Program-made: the position numbers and the translations under genes | Notes under the pieces: generated by a model | Databases searched by the model: none | Seen by the model: only the letters and a program-made list of their open reading frames with translations | Told to the model about the DNA's origin: nothing | Part shown: piece by piece, positions 15,690-26,400 of the stretch | Layout of the letters: the number at the start of each line of letters is the position of its first letter | Numbering within the stretch: the first letter of the stretch is position 1 | NCBI GenBank assembly: GCA_019358975.1 | Contig: JAHHIL010000049.1 | Span: 1-44,016, forward strand | Reading direction: 5' to 3' | Length of the DNA: 44,016 bases | Source of the DNA: Trichocoleus desertorum ATA4-8-CV12 | GTDB taxonomy: Bacteria; Cyanobacteriota; Cyanobacteriia; FACHB-46

Positions 15690-18600
15690 ATGTCGCTGTT
15701 TGACTTCTCCAATGTGAAGCTAACACCGCAGCTTGAGGCCACAGCCCAGATCAATTTAGCTCTGCAAACAGGTCTGAGTGATGGAATAGATGGCGGTAGC
15801 CTGGAAGTTAATCAAAATCTGCCATCAATCAAGACCGATTTAGAAATAGATTGGGGTTTTGAACTCGGCACTTCAGGTTTCTACTCGGATGATTTGAGCG
15901 TGGTGCTTCATGATGTGCGGTTGGATATTGGCGATTTCTTAGGAGAGGCGATCGCACCCATCCTTAAAGCTGTCGATCAAGCCCTCGACCCGATCCGACC
16001 CTTATTGGATATCCTCAATACGAAGATTCCCGTTCTCTCCGACCTTTCTGAACTATTTGGCTCTGGGCCTGTTACCTTCCTGGATGCCTTCAGCTTGTTC
16101 GGTTCTGGCGGTGAAAGTGCGAAAGATATTATTCGCGTCGTCACCCAAATTGCCCAGTTCGTTGATGATGCGGCTGAGTTCGCTGCTGCTGGAGATGTAG
16201 TCCTCAATTTCGGCACCTTTGACCTGACCAACCTAGACCTCTCTGCGCCTGCAACTCCGGGGAGTTTAGATTTCGGTCAAGTGAGAGATGGTAGTGGTAA
16301 TCTCTTCTCAGAAGATTTCAGCTTTGATGATGCTTTAAACAGCATTAGCGGACCCGATAACACTCAGGTACAAAATTCTCGCACTGTTCTCACCAGCTTG
16401 AATGCCTCTGATGGGTTGGGTATTACCTTCCCGATTCTCAGTCCAGAGAATATCTTTAAGCTTTTGTTTGGGCAGACGGCTGATCTCGTCAACTGGCAAC
16501 TGCCTGTTCTCAGTGCTGAATTTAGCTTTAGCCAACGCTTTGGCCCGATTATTCCGCCTTTCCCTATCTTTGCCGAACTGGGTGGCGCATTGAGCATGTT
16601 TGCTGACTTCCGCGTAGGTCTCGATACCCGTGGTCTGCAAACAGGTAATTTCCTTGATGGCTTCTTCTTTGATGACTTCAAGAATGGTGTAGAAGCGCCC
16701 GAACTGGGTCTGTCTGCTCAGTTCACGGCTGGAGCATCTCTGAGCCTAGGCATTGCTTCGGCTGGCGTTCGTGGTGGTATCCGGGCTGACATTACCGCTG
16801 ACTGGAACGACCCTGTACCCGACAGCAAGATTTATGGAGATAAATTAGCACTCAACATCGCTCGTGGCTTAGATTGCGTCTTTGATCTCCATGGAGCCTT
16901 CAAAGCCTTTTTAGAAGCGTTTGTCGAGGTAGAACTGCTCTTTACTTCTTGGCGTGAAACCTTTGAATTAGCCTCGGTGACATTATTTGAGTTTAACCAC
17001 AGTTGCCCACCAATCGAACCTGATCCTGCCGGAATTAGCAACGGCTCGAATTATGGAGACCTGGCAGCAGGTACCCTCGTGATTCATACTGGGCAGTTCA
17101 CCGCTAATCGATTCCCTGGCGCAACCGATGGTGATGATGAGGTCTTGGTAACCTTACGCGACGAAAATGCCGAAAGCCGCGATTTCAATGAAGATGGTGT
17201 TCGAGACCTGGTTTGGGAAGTGAAGGTGAACGGAGACACCAAATACTTCAAGTCCAGCGATGTCTCCCAGATTTATGTCGATGGTGGCGAAGGCAACGAT
17301 CGCATCACCATCAAGTCAAGCACTAGCAGTGGTCAGAATCTGGCGATCGCAACCACAATCTTGGGTGGCAATGGCGATGACCAAATTCTAGGTGGTACAG
17401 GCGCTGATGTGATTAAAGGTGGTGCTGGCAAGGATAACATCCAAGGCGGCGATGGCAATGACAACATCGAGGGGGGCGAAGGCAACGACCAAATCTTTGG
17501 CAATGTGGGTCAGGATACTGTTGATGGTGGAGTTGGCGACGATGTTCTCCACGGTGATGACCAAAATGCAGCTCAGGCTGGCCTAGTCTACGATGACGTG
17601 ATCAAAGGTGGCGAAGGCAACGATCAAATCTTTGGTGAACACGGCGACGACGATATCGAGGGTGGTAACGGCAAGGATCGCATCAAGGGTGGCGACGGCA
17701 TTGATACCATTAAAGGCGGTCAGGGCATCGATATTATTGATGGCGATCGCGGCAATGACGACATTGAAGGTGGTGATGATGCCGATGTGCTCTCCGGTAA
17801 CGCGGGCAATGACAAAGTTCGCGGTAGTGCAGGAGATGACCAAATCACTGACTTAGAAGGTAATAACCAGCTCTATGGTGAGGGCGGCAATGACCAAATC
17901 ACGGCGGGTGGTGGTAGTGACCTCCTGGATGGTGGCGCTGACAATGACACGCTGACTGCTGGAGCAGGGGATGACTACCTGGAAGGTGGTACGGGCAACG
18001 ACACATTACATGCGGGTGAAGGCAGCGATCGCTTGATTGGCGGTAGCTCCACAGCCAGTGCTGGAGATGCTGATGGTGATGACCTCCTCTATGGCGAAGG
18101 CGGTGACGACATCCTTCTGGGTGACCACGGCATCATCTCTGCAGCAGGAGTAATCAGCCGCATTGGGGGTGCTGGTAACGACCAAATCTTTGGTGGTGCA
18201 GGCAATGACACGGCGGATGGTCAGGGTGGCAATGATCTGATTGAAGGTGGTATCGATCGCGATCGCCTCTTCGGCGGCACCGGAGATGACACGGTTCGGG
18301 GTCAAGAAGACAATGACTACATCGAAGGCGGCGCAGGCAGCGACCAACTGTTTGGGGGGCAAGGTGATGATGCGATCATTGGAGGTGTCTCCACTCTGGC
18401 TGATCTAGAGGGGCAACTTGATGGCAGCGATCTGATTCAAGGAGACGCTGGCAATGATGTTTTACTGGGTGACAATGGCACGATTGCGATCGCAGCTGGG
18501 GTTGTCACTGCTGTCACCACTGAAGCCCAAGGTGGCTCTGGGGCTGACCACATCTTTGGCGGTGTGGGCAACGACATCCTCTTTGGCGGTGGTCAAGGCG

Positions 18601-21600
18601 ATCTCTTAGTCGGAGATGACGCCAACAACAGTGGTGATGACATCATCGTCGGTGACCAAGGTTTATTGGATGCAACTGAGATCCGATCGCAAGCTTCTAC
18701 AGTGGCAAGTGCAAGTGGCAATGACACAATCTTCGGTAGCGGTGGCAATGACATTGCACTGGGTGGTGGTGGCGATGACCAAATCTCTGGTGATCGAGGC
18801 TTGGACATTCTCCTGGGTGATCATGGGGTTGTGACCCGCAATGGCGTTGTAGCCACAAGAATTGCCACAAGTGATCCAGAAGAGGGAGGAACCGATACGA
18901 TCACAGGGGGTACCGAAGATGATGTTGCCTTGGGTGGAACGGGTGATGACAACCTGAGCGGTGGCACAGGCGCTGATATCCTCTTAGGAGATAACGGCGT
19001 GGTGGTGCGTCATGATGGCAGCTCAGAAGCCAACGACATCTTCAGCCAAGCTCCCACGTTCGGGGGTCGCGACACGATTAACGGCGATGCAGGGGATGAC
19101 ATTATCGTCGGTGGCTCTGGCGGCATTGATACTGCTGGCGTCAACGGAGATCAACTCTTTGGCAATGATGGCAATGATGTCGTGGTCGGTGACAACGCCC
19201 GGATTACCCGCAACAGCAGTGATGTGATTGAGCGAATCGTCACCATTCTGCCTGAGCATGGCGGAGATGACACCCTGGAAGGAAATGTAGGAGATGACAT
19301 TCTCATTGGTGGTTCAGGTAGCGATCGCATTTGGTGGCACAGGCAGCGATAATATTACCGCCGGCAGTGGCAATGACCTAGTGTTTGGCGATCACGGCAA
19401 GGTGGAAGGGGTAATTGACCTTAGTGCCTTGCCCCTCAATTAAGCACAGCCACCCTTCACCTTCACCGCGATCGATACTCAAATTACCGATTGTGGGGGC
19501 GATGAGATCATTCACGGTGGTGACGGTGACGACATCATTCTAGGTCAGCAAGGTAATGATCATCTCTTTGGTGATGTAGGGGATGACGACCTGATCGGTG
19601 GTCATAACGTGGCAGGCGGTGCGGATGGCAATGACGCGATCGATAGCGGCATCGGAAATGATGTGGCTGCTGGAGATAACGCCAAAGTCAACCGCCAAGC
19701 CCAAAACCTCAGCCCTCGGATGCGAGTTCTCAAGGGTGCCATCATCTATGACGAAAATGGCAATCCCCAAGTCACCGCAGCCGCACAGCCCGACCCTACA
19801 GGCGCAGCAGGACGCAGCATCGAACTATTGGATCATGCTGTAGATACCCCCACAGAAAGATTTGGTCATGATCGGATTGCGGGTGGTGCAGGAGATGACC
19901 TGAGCTTCGGTCAACTGGGTAACGACACCATTCAAGGTGACAGCGCGATCGCAGAATCCGCGAGTACCACCGATCCTTCTGTGGAAGCTCCAACAGATGG
20001 TGATGACTACATCGAAGGAGGTGGCGGTGACGACCTGATCTTCGGCAATTTGGGTCAAGATGACATCATTGGTGGTAGTTCCAACTTGTTTGGCAACGAC
20101 ACCCCACAAGAACGACCTGACGGTAAAGACACGATCCTTGGTGGGGCTGGCACTCGGATCGCTCGCAACGATCCTGGAGATGCCACTGCTGAAGGCCATG
20201 CCCGGGATGCAGACACAATTGTAGGAGATAACGGCAACATCTTCCGTTTAGTCGGTACCAATGGTGTCAACAGCGGTTCATTCTTGAAGTTCACCTACGA
20301 CAACTACAGCAATAATCTGCCCATTATTCCCCGCGCGATCGAACTTCTCGATTATGTTCAAGGTGGCAGTCCCAATAACCTAGGAAGTGACGACCTGATT
20401 CATGGGGAAGCAGGCGACGATACCATCCATGCTATGACAGGCAACGACGTGGTCTTTGGCGAAGGTCAAGATGACGACATCTATGGCGGCACTGGCAGCG
20501 ATCGCCTCTACGGTGGCACAGGCGAAGACGGCATCATCGGCGACGATGGCAAGATCCTCACCAGTCGCAACGGTCAAACCGAGACGCTCTATGGCATCAC
20601 GACCCCGAATCAGGAAATGGCCATTAGTCTCCCTGGCCCGTTCACTGGCGCAGTGATCAACATTACTGGGCGATTAAAGAAAGAAGTGGATTTAGTGGCC
20701 TTTGACCAAGGCGGTAACGATGTCATCTACGGTGGCTTAGGCGATGACTTCCTGCATGGTGGTGCAGGTGATGATGCGATCTCCGGAGCAGAAGCGCTGG
20801 CTGAGTTCTACAACAGTAACCCTGTCACTAATCTCAATCCGCTCAACTACGATCCAGTCACCCGTAAGCTCGCTGCTTACGACGCTAACAATCCTCGCCA
20901 GAAGATCAACGGCTTCTTGTTCAACTTCGAGGCCACCGATGCAGCAGGCAACAAGATCGATGATGGTAAGGACAACATCTTTGGCGACCTCGGCAATGAT
21001 TGGCTTGTCGGTGGTACGCTTAACGATCGCCTGTTTGGTGGGTTGGGAGACGATGTACTCAATGCCGATGATAACCATGACACCAACGGCGGTAAGAACA
21101 ACGCACCGGACGCACCGGAATTCGCGGATGGTGACTTTGCCTTCGGTGGCGGTGGCTTAGATGTGATGATTGCCAATACCGGCAACGATCGCTTATTTGA
21201 CTGGAACGGGGAATTCAACACCTATGTGGTGCCCTTCAGTCCCTTCGGTGAGCCCACAGTGGTACGCGCACCGTCTCCTCAGATCTTCGAGTTCTTACTA
21301 GCTTTGGGTAAAGCCAGTGGAGCCGATCGCACCTTAGCAGAGCCGAATGGAGAATTGGGCCTCGTCACTCAGAAAGATCCTCAATGGCAGAATCAGCAAG
21401 GTAGTCCTCGCGACCCACAACCAGGTAACTTACCCGGTGTGCAACGCGATACCCAAGGCGGCCCTGAAGATGACAGTGCTTCAGGCAACTATTTCCGACG
21501 GAATGGCGCTACAGCGAATATGATACCTACCTCAAGTACCCCAACGCCTCCGCAAACAGTGACGGTTCAGGATGCTGTAACCACAGATGTATTCTTTATC

Positions 21601-21642
21601 AATGTACTACCAATTCTGAATTCAGGGCGGGCACATCGATAG
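15690..21642 (+). pseudogene. Giant RTX-repeat calcium-binding protein, 5'-truncated, frameshift plus stop
   Basis: A ~1980-residue coding region. Residues about 1-470 are a non-repeat, beta-rich N-terminal part (LFDFSNVKLTPQLEATAQIN onward). From about 17280 it becomes hundreds of residues of nonapeptide repeats GGxGxDxUx (for example GGNGDDQILGG, GGAGNDTADG) that bind Ca2+ and fold into parallel beta-rolls outside the cell. The first frame ends at 19352 because two bases are missing near 19331 (GCATTTGGTGG, expected ATTTTTGG for the DRIFGG repeat). The shifted frame then meets TAA at 19441-19443 and reopens to 21642. The upstream 41 codons of the open frame are antisense to the intron, so the natural 5' part is missing. 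By family a type I-secreted surface protein. Confidence 0.85.
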
Positions 21643-21695
21643 AGTAGGCTATGAGTGGAGAAACTCAGTAGATCGCAAATTCTGTAGAAAAGGGG
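21643..21695. other. Spacer after the RTX gene
   Basis: I see no terminator hairpin; the interspersed repeat starts at 21696. Confidence 0.4.
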
Positions 21696-21947
21696 CTATG
21701 CATTGTCACATCTTTCTTCATAAGTAGAATAATTGCCAAAACGTTTGCCTAGTGAGCAGTTGAGCGATCGCCCAAAGGGGACAGGGAAAGGGGGCGATCG
21801 CTCAACTGAGGAAAGTACGCGGTTTCTATGCCAAACCATCATGACTGTATTTTTCGTTAATCCAAGAGATGTAGCGATCGCTTTAAGAAACCCCTAATGC
21901 TAATAGAAAGCGGTTGAATAGCAGAAGGCGTAAGGGTTTGAGGTGAG
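21696..21947 (+). repeat. Interspersed repeat, copy B
   Basis: Begins CTATGCATTGTCACATC and runs to GTTTGAGGTGAG. It matches copy C along its full length, including the last 55 bases (ATAGAAA, GGTTGAAT, GTAAGGG and TTGAGGTGAG blocks), and copy A up to about 21889. An IS1-type element starts at the next base. No gene inside. Confidence 0.7.
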
Positions 21948-22011
21948 GGTAGTGCATCAATCGAATGTGGGATTGATAAAGTAGAGAGAGCCCTTCACTA
22001 GAAACCAGGTG

Positions 22012-22389
22012 ATGCAGTGTCCTCTGTGCGGTCATGCTAAAGCTCATAAGCATGGCAAAATGCCCAACGCTCATCAACGCTATCTCTGTCCTGCTTGCCA
22101 TCAAACCTTTTCTGAATCCTTTGACAGTCTCTACTATCGTCGCCATGTCAGTCCTGAACAAATTCGTCAAGTGCTGCAAACTCATAGTGAAGGTAGTAGC
22201 TTACGGGGAATTAGTCGCACAACCAAACTTGCCTACAACACAGTTGTCAGCATTGTGCGCGCTGCCAGTCAAAAAGCGCAACTAGTACAAAATCAGGAGG
22301 TGCAAGTAGTCGAGACCGAAGCAGTCACTGCCGATGAGATGTGGTCATTTGTTTCAAAAAACAGAAGCAATGTACAACCGGGGAGCTAA
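22012..22389 (+). CDS. insA: IS1 InsA-like protein, copy 2
   Basis: Zinc-ribbon (CPLCGHAKAHKHGKMP, YLCPACHQTF) and HTH region (EGSSLRGISRTTKLAYNTVV) as in the copy at 4377. Intact, so it could still act as an end-binding inhibitor even though its transposase partner is broken. Confidence 0.8.
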   Translation: MQCPLCGHAKAHKHGKMPNAHQRYLCPACHQTFSESFDSLYYRRHVSPEQIRQVLQTHSEGSSLRGISRTTKLAYNTVVSIVRAASQKAQLVQNQEVQVVETEAVTADEMWSFVSKNRSNVQPGS

Positions 22390-22860
22390 ACAAAGGAGAC
22401 TGCTGGATTGGTTTAAGTCTTGCCCCCTCTAGTGGCTTGATTCTTGCAGCTCGGGTAGGCAAACATAGCGATGCGTTCATTGCCCAATTAGTCATGAGCA
22501 CCGAAGGGAGGACTGCCTGCAAACAGTTCAACACCGATGGGTGGGGCGGATATGAGCGAGTTTTACCATCGGAGATTCAACATGACATTGGCAAAGACAA
22601 AACCCAGCGCTTGGAGCGCACTAATGGAATTTTGCGACAACAAACCGGAAGATGGCTAAGCCTGCGGCACGCTACGCGAACGACGGCAGAATAAGTTTGG
22701 CAAGGTATGGGAACAAGCCAAAGTGACAACTCGGTTAGTCGTGAGTTACTTCAACTGGATTTGGCAACACAGCCGACTTACAAAACACTGCTGCTCAACG
22801 AGCAGGATTAACGACGCGATCCTGGAATTGGTATGACATTGCCATCTGCCCCACACTAAT
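22341..22860 (+). pseudogene. IS1 InsB-like transposase part, disrupted
   Basis: Reads KKQKQCTTGELNKGDCWIGL through DGWGGYERVLP and QRLERTNGILRQQTGRW. After this a ~22-base net insertion shifts the frame to an early stop at 22692-22694. The remaining C-terminal codons (QNKFGKVWEQAKVTTRLVVS) can be read in another frame up to about 22780, where a further indel occurs. Confidence 0.8.
22657..22682. repeat. Short palindromic dispersed repeat inside IS1 copy 2
   Basis: TAAGCCTGCGGCACGCTACG followed by CGAACG replaces about four bases of the normal gene (compare 5015-5035 in copy 1). The GCACGCTACGCGAACG core is a known cyanobacterial small dispersed repeat type and is the direct cause of the frameshift. 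Confidence 0.7.
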
Positions 22861-22993
22861 CTAATGCACTACCAGAGATTCATCTTATTGCAAAGGGCAA
22901 TAGGTATCGCTATTACGAATATGCTCAACTTCTGATGGTTGTTCAGGCGATCGATTGGAAACACCCTCGCTCTTCGCTTGCGGCGATCGCATT

Positions 22994-23110
22994 CGATACC
23001 TACTCGCCGACGAAGTTGGCTTAGGGGAAACCATTGAAGCAGTTGCTAAACTATTGTCTCTAAAGCGATTTCAGGAGCAGCCTATGCGGTTGTCATCCGG
23101 GCCTATTTAA
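22994..23110 (+). pseudogene. SNF2-type helicase fragment with altered Walker A
   Basis: The frame reads RYLLADEVGLGETIEAVAKL, which is the Walker A region of SNF2/SWI2-family helicases (usually LLADEVGLGKTIEA), with the catalytic Lys replaced by Glu. It ends in a stop at 23108-23110 after a further 20 residues. Nothing upstream or downstream continues the gene. It is a relic, perhaps of a restriction or defence helicase. Confidence 0.6.
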
Positions 23111-23126
23111 CTGTCGTCCAACACCT

Positions 23127-23316
23127 GTAGTACAAGGTGTCGAATTGCTCGTTACACGTTTGTTTCCATTGTGGGCAGAAACACCGTTGACTGCCATTGG
23201 GAACTTTACCGTGTTTGTGTGTAGTGGGATGACCACAGAGGCGAAATTCCATAGACCAAGCTTGAGAGTAGATGTCTCTCTATTTTGTCTAACCCACCAT
23301 CTTTTGATGCACTATC
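23127..23316 (-). mobile_element. IS1-type remnant (left end and start of InsA)
   Basis: On the minus strand from 23316: GATAGTGCATCAAAAGATGG (left end), then an ATG at 23252 reading MEFRLCGHPTTHKHGKVPNG and CFCPQWKQTCNEQFDTLYY. This aligns to the first 42 residues of InsA at 4377, with one zinc Cys changed to Trp. Homology ends at 23127. The remainder is absent. Confidence 0.75.
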
Positions 23317-23459
23317 AAATTTTGAAGCCTTTTTGAAGCTTTGAATATCGCAAGTTTCAGCCCCACACGAAGCAGCTGTAATACTGTAGCGATCGGAGTG
23401 TTCTCGGTGGATGGTTTCGGGAAAGGTTCATCTCCCTCGATTTTGCAACACAAGCAAAA

Positions 23460-26400
23460 TTAGGGGGTTGCTGAAGTATTCGATGACAAGTTAATATCCA
23501 TAGGAAAGCTAGGGCAAGTAGCACGATAGGATCTATCTCCTGGGCTATCTTTCATAAATTGTTCCCACTCCTCAGGAGTCAAATTGCGATTGGCAATGCT
23601 ACAGGCTTTGTTTATCCATGACGCAGGATAAATATCCCACAAAATGATCTTGTTATTCAAATTACCCGAAGCCAACGTCTTGCCATCCGGACTAAATGCC
23701 ACATTCTGAACGTATTTAGTGTGACCAGCGAGAAGTACACCTATCTTCCGGCGGGTTACAACATCCCACAGGAAAATGGAATTACTTTCCATGTCGAATA
23801 TGTCTGACATGGAAGCTAAAGTTTTGCCATCTGGACTGAAGGTCACCTGCTCCACGCCACTAGTATGACCCTGAAGAGGGGGTCCAATAGCCTTGCGAGT
23901 GCTTACATCCCAAAGGGAAATGGTTCCGTCGAAATTGCCTGAAGCTGAAGCTAAGATTTTGCCATCCGGGCTGAAAGCAACGCTTGTCACCTGATCAGTG
24001 TGAGCTTTAAGAGGTTGACCAAGCAACTGCCGAGTAGTCACATCCCACAGAAGAATCTCACCCTGTAGGCAGCCGTTTTCACTCCATTCATAAGCTCCGC
24101 TTCGCTCACCTTTCTTGCCACAGCTGCCTATTGCTAAGGTTTTGCCATCTGGACTTAAGGCTATGCTCGCTACTACATTACTATGAAACTTGATCGGTTT
24201 AACTAAGGGTTGTCGAGAAGTCACATCCCACAAGATGATAGTGTCCTTATCACTCGATATCAGAGTTTTACTGTCCGAGCTGAAAACTAAAATACTAATA
24301 GTGTTAGTGTGACCAGCAAGTGGTGAGCCAAGTGCCTTATGAGTAAAGGCATCCCACAAATAAATTCCACCCTGCTGACACCCTTGGCCAGTATTTCCGC
24401 AACTACCTGCTGCCAATGTTTTACCGTCCGGGCTGAAGGTTAGACTTTCTACTTCATCCTGTAGACCTTTCAAAGGCTGACCTATAGGCTGGCGAGTTGC
24501 TCTATCCCACAATTGGACTTCGCCACCTTCTTTGCAAGGACTAAATTCAACTCCACAACCTCCAGAAGCCAGTATTTTGCCATTCGGACTAAAGGCGACA
24601 CCGTTCACCGAGTTGGAACTACCAGTAATAGGCTGACTTATAGAAGAAGGAGTAGAAATACTCCAAAGGCTGACTGAGCCTTGAGTGCAAAGTCCATTTG
24701 AAGCTCTCTTACTACAACTGCCCCCAGCCCACAAGGAGGTATCGGGGTTAAAGGTAAGGCTGTGAAGCTTAAAGCCGCCACGGTTGACGACGGTAGGATA
24801 GAAAAAATCAACCTTACTTGCTATGATGACAGTGTTGTCAGAAGTCCCCATAATTAACTCTTTTCCATCTCGGCTGAAGGCTACCTTAATCACTGTACTT
24901 TTGTCGCCTTCGAGAGCCTGCTGACGAGGCTTACCGGTGGTTATGTCCCATAGGATGACAGTGGTGTCTGCACTTCCTGAAGCCAAAGTTTTACTGTCTG
25001 GACTAAAAGCCAAGGTGTTCACACCAGCCTTGTGACCCTTGAGCAGTTGACGGAGCGGTTTGCGGGTAGCTACATCCCATAGTCTGATTGTGTAATCAGA
25101 ATCACTGCCAAAATATATAGCTCCACCACTGCCAGAAGCCAAGATTTTACCATCTGGGCTGAATGCCAAATCATACACTGCGCTAGTGTGCTCCATGAGA
25201 GGTTGCCCAAGTGGCTTGCGGGTAGCTACATTCCACAACCGGATTTCACCCTGATCGCAAGTTCCTTCTGAGTCCCTCCCACCGCAACTGCCAGAAGCCA
25301 AGGTTTGACCATCTGGGCTGAAAGTTAATGTATGAACTGGATCATCATGACCTTTAAGGGGAGGACCAATAGGTAGTCCAGTAGCAACATCCCACAGGAT
25401 GATGGTACGGTCAATGCTCCCCGAAGCCAGGATTTGACCATCTGGGCTGAATGCAACACTCTTCACAGGAGCAGTGTGGCCTTTAAGGGGCTTGCCCAGA
25501 GATTGTCTAGTAGAGATATTCCATAGTCGCACTGTGTTATCGTCTCTAGTTTGGGTGCCACTAGCTGAAGCTAGTATTTTGCCATTTGGGCTGAAGGCTA
25601 CGCTGTTTACATCACTGGTGTGACCGTGCAGAAAACTAGTGAAGGGTCTGTATTGCAATGCGGTGAGCAGGAAGCTTTGTGCATCGATTGTCTTGGCAAT
25701 TCGGTTCGCTTCCACACTTAACAACAAAGCTAAGTCGGGCTGTTGATCTAACTGAGTTTGAGCTTGTGCAACTAATTGGTTTGAGAAAGCAATCTTGGCA
25801 CTCTGTTCAGCTTGGTTCTGTCTTATTTCAGCTTGCTGCCATTGCCAAAAAGTTCCTCCAGCTAGAATCGAGACTACTGCCAAGCTACCAGCAAGCCCAA
25901 AGATAGTACGCTTCCGTAGGCGCAACTGCTCCTTGCGGTCTCTATCCCGAAGGTCTAAACTTATCTGAATGAACACACGCTCAGCAGGGCTTAGTTCCAC
26001 GGCTCGTGACGCAAGCCAACCTTCTGCCTCTGCCAAAGGCACACCACGCAACAACGCTCCTTCGTCCTTACCAGTAGCCTCCCACTGACGCAAAGATGCC
26101 CGCAGCCGCTCTTGCCAAATACGGAAGGCACGGTCAAGTTCAATCCACAGGCGCAGGCTAAACCATCCGCCAATCAACGCTTCATGCACAATCTCAACTG
26201 TCTCTTCACCCAATGCTTCGTCCCTGCTGCTGACCACGAGACGAGCATCAGCCAAGCGCGTCACTAAATCCCAGTTTTCTTCTCCCACCTCAGTGCAAGT
26301 AGCCAGACGGCGAGTATCCTCTGTTCCTTCCCCAGGACGCACTAATTGAATAAATATTCGCCGCGCCCGTTCCTTTTCTTCCTCATTGAGCCTGCCATAC

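Larger units (their letters stand above)
21948..22873 (+). mobile_element. IS1-type insertion sequence, copy 2 (damaged)
   Basis: Ends GGTAGTGCATCAATC (left) and GGTAGTGCATTAGATT (minus strand from 22873). The gene order and A6C slippery site (22356-22362) are as in copy 1, but the InsB part is broken by a short palindromic insertion (22657-22682) and an additional 1-base indel near 22780. No target duplication recognised. Confidence 0.85.

Noticed and set aside
17400-19300. Possible tandem DNA repeat array or CRISPR-like region
   Set aside because: The periodicity (27-base multiples, degenerate) is explained by RTX nonapeptide coding; there are no identical repeats with unique spacers.
17583-20577. 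Many long open frames on the opposite strand and in other frames across the RTX repeats
   Set aside because: They mirror the Gly/Asp-rich nonapeptide codon pattern and have repetitive, unnatural composition.
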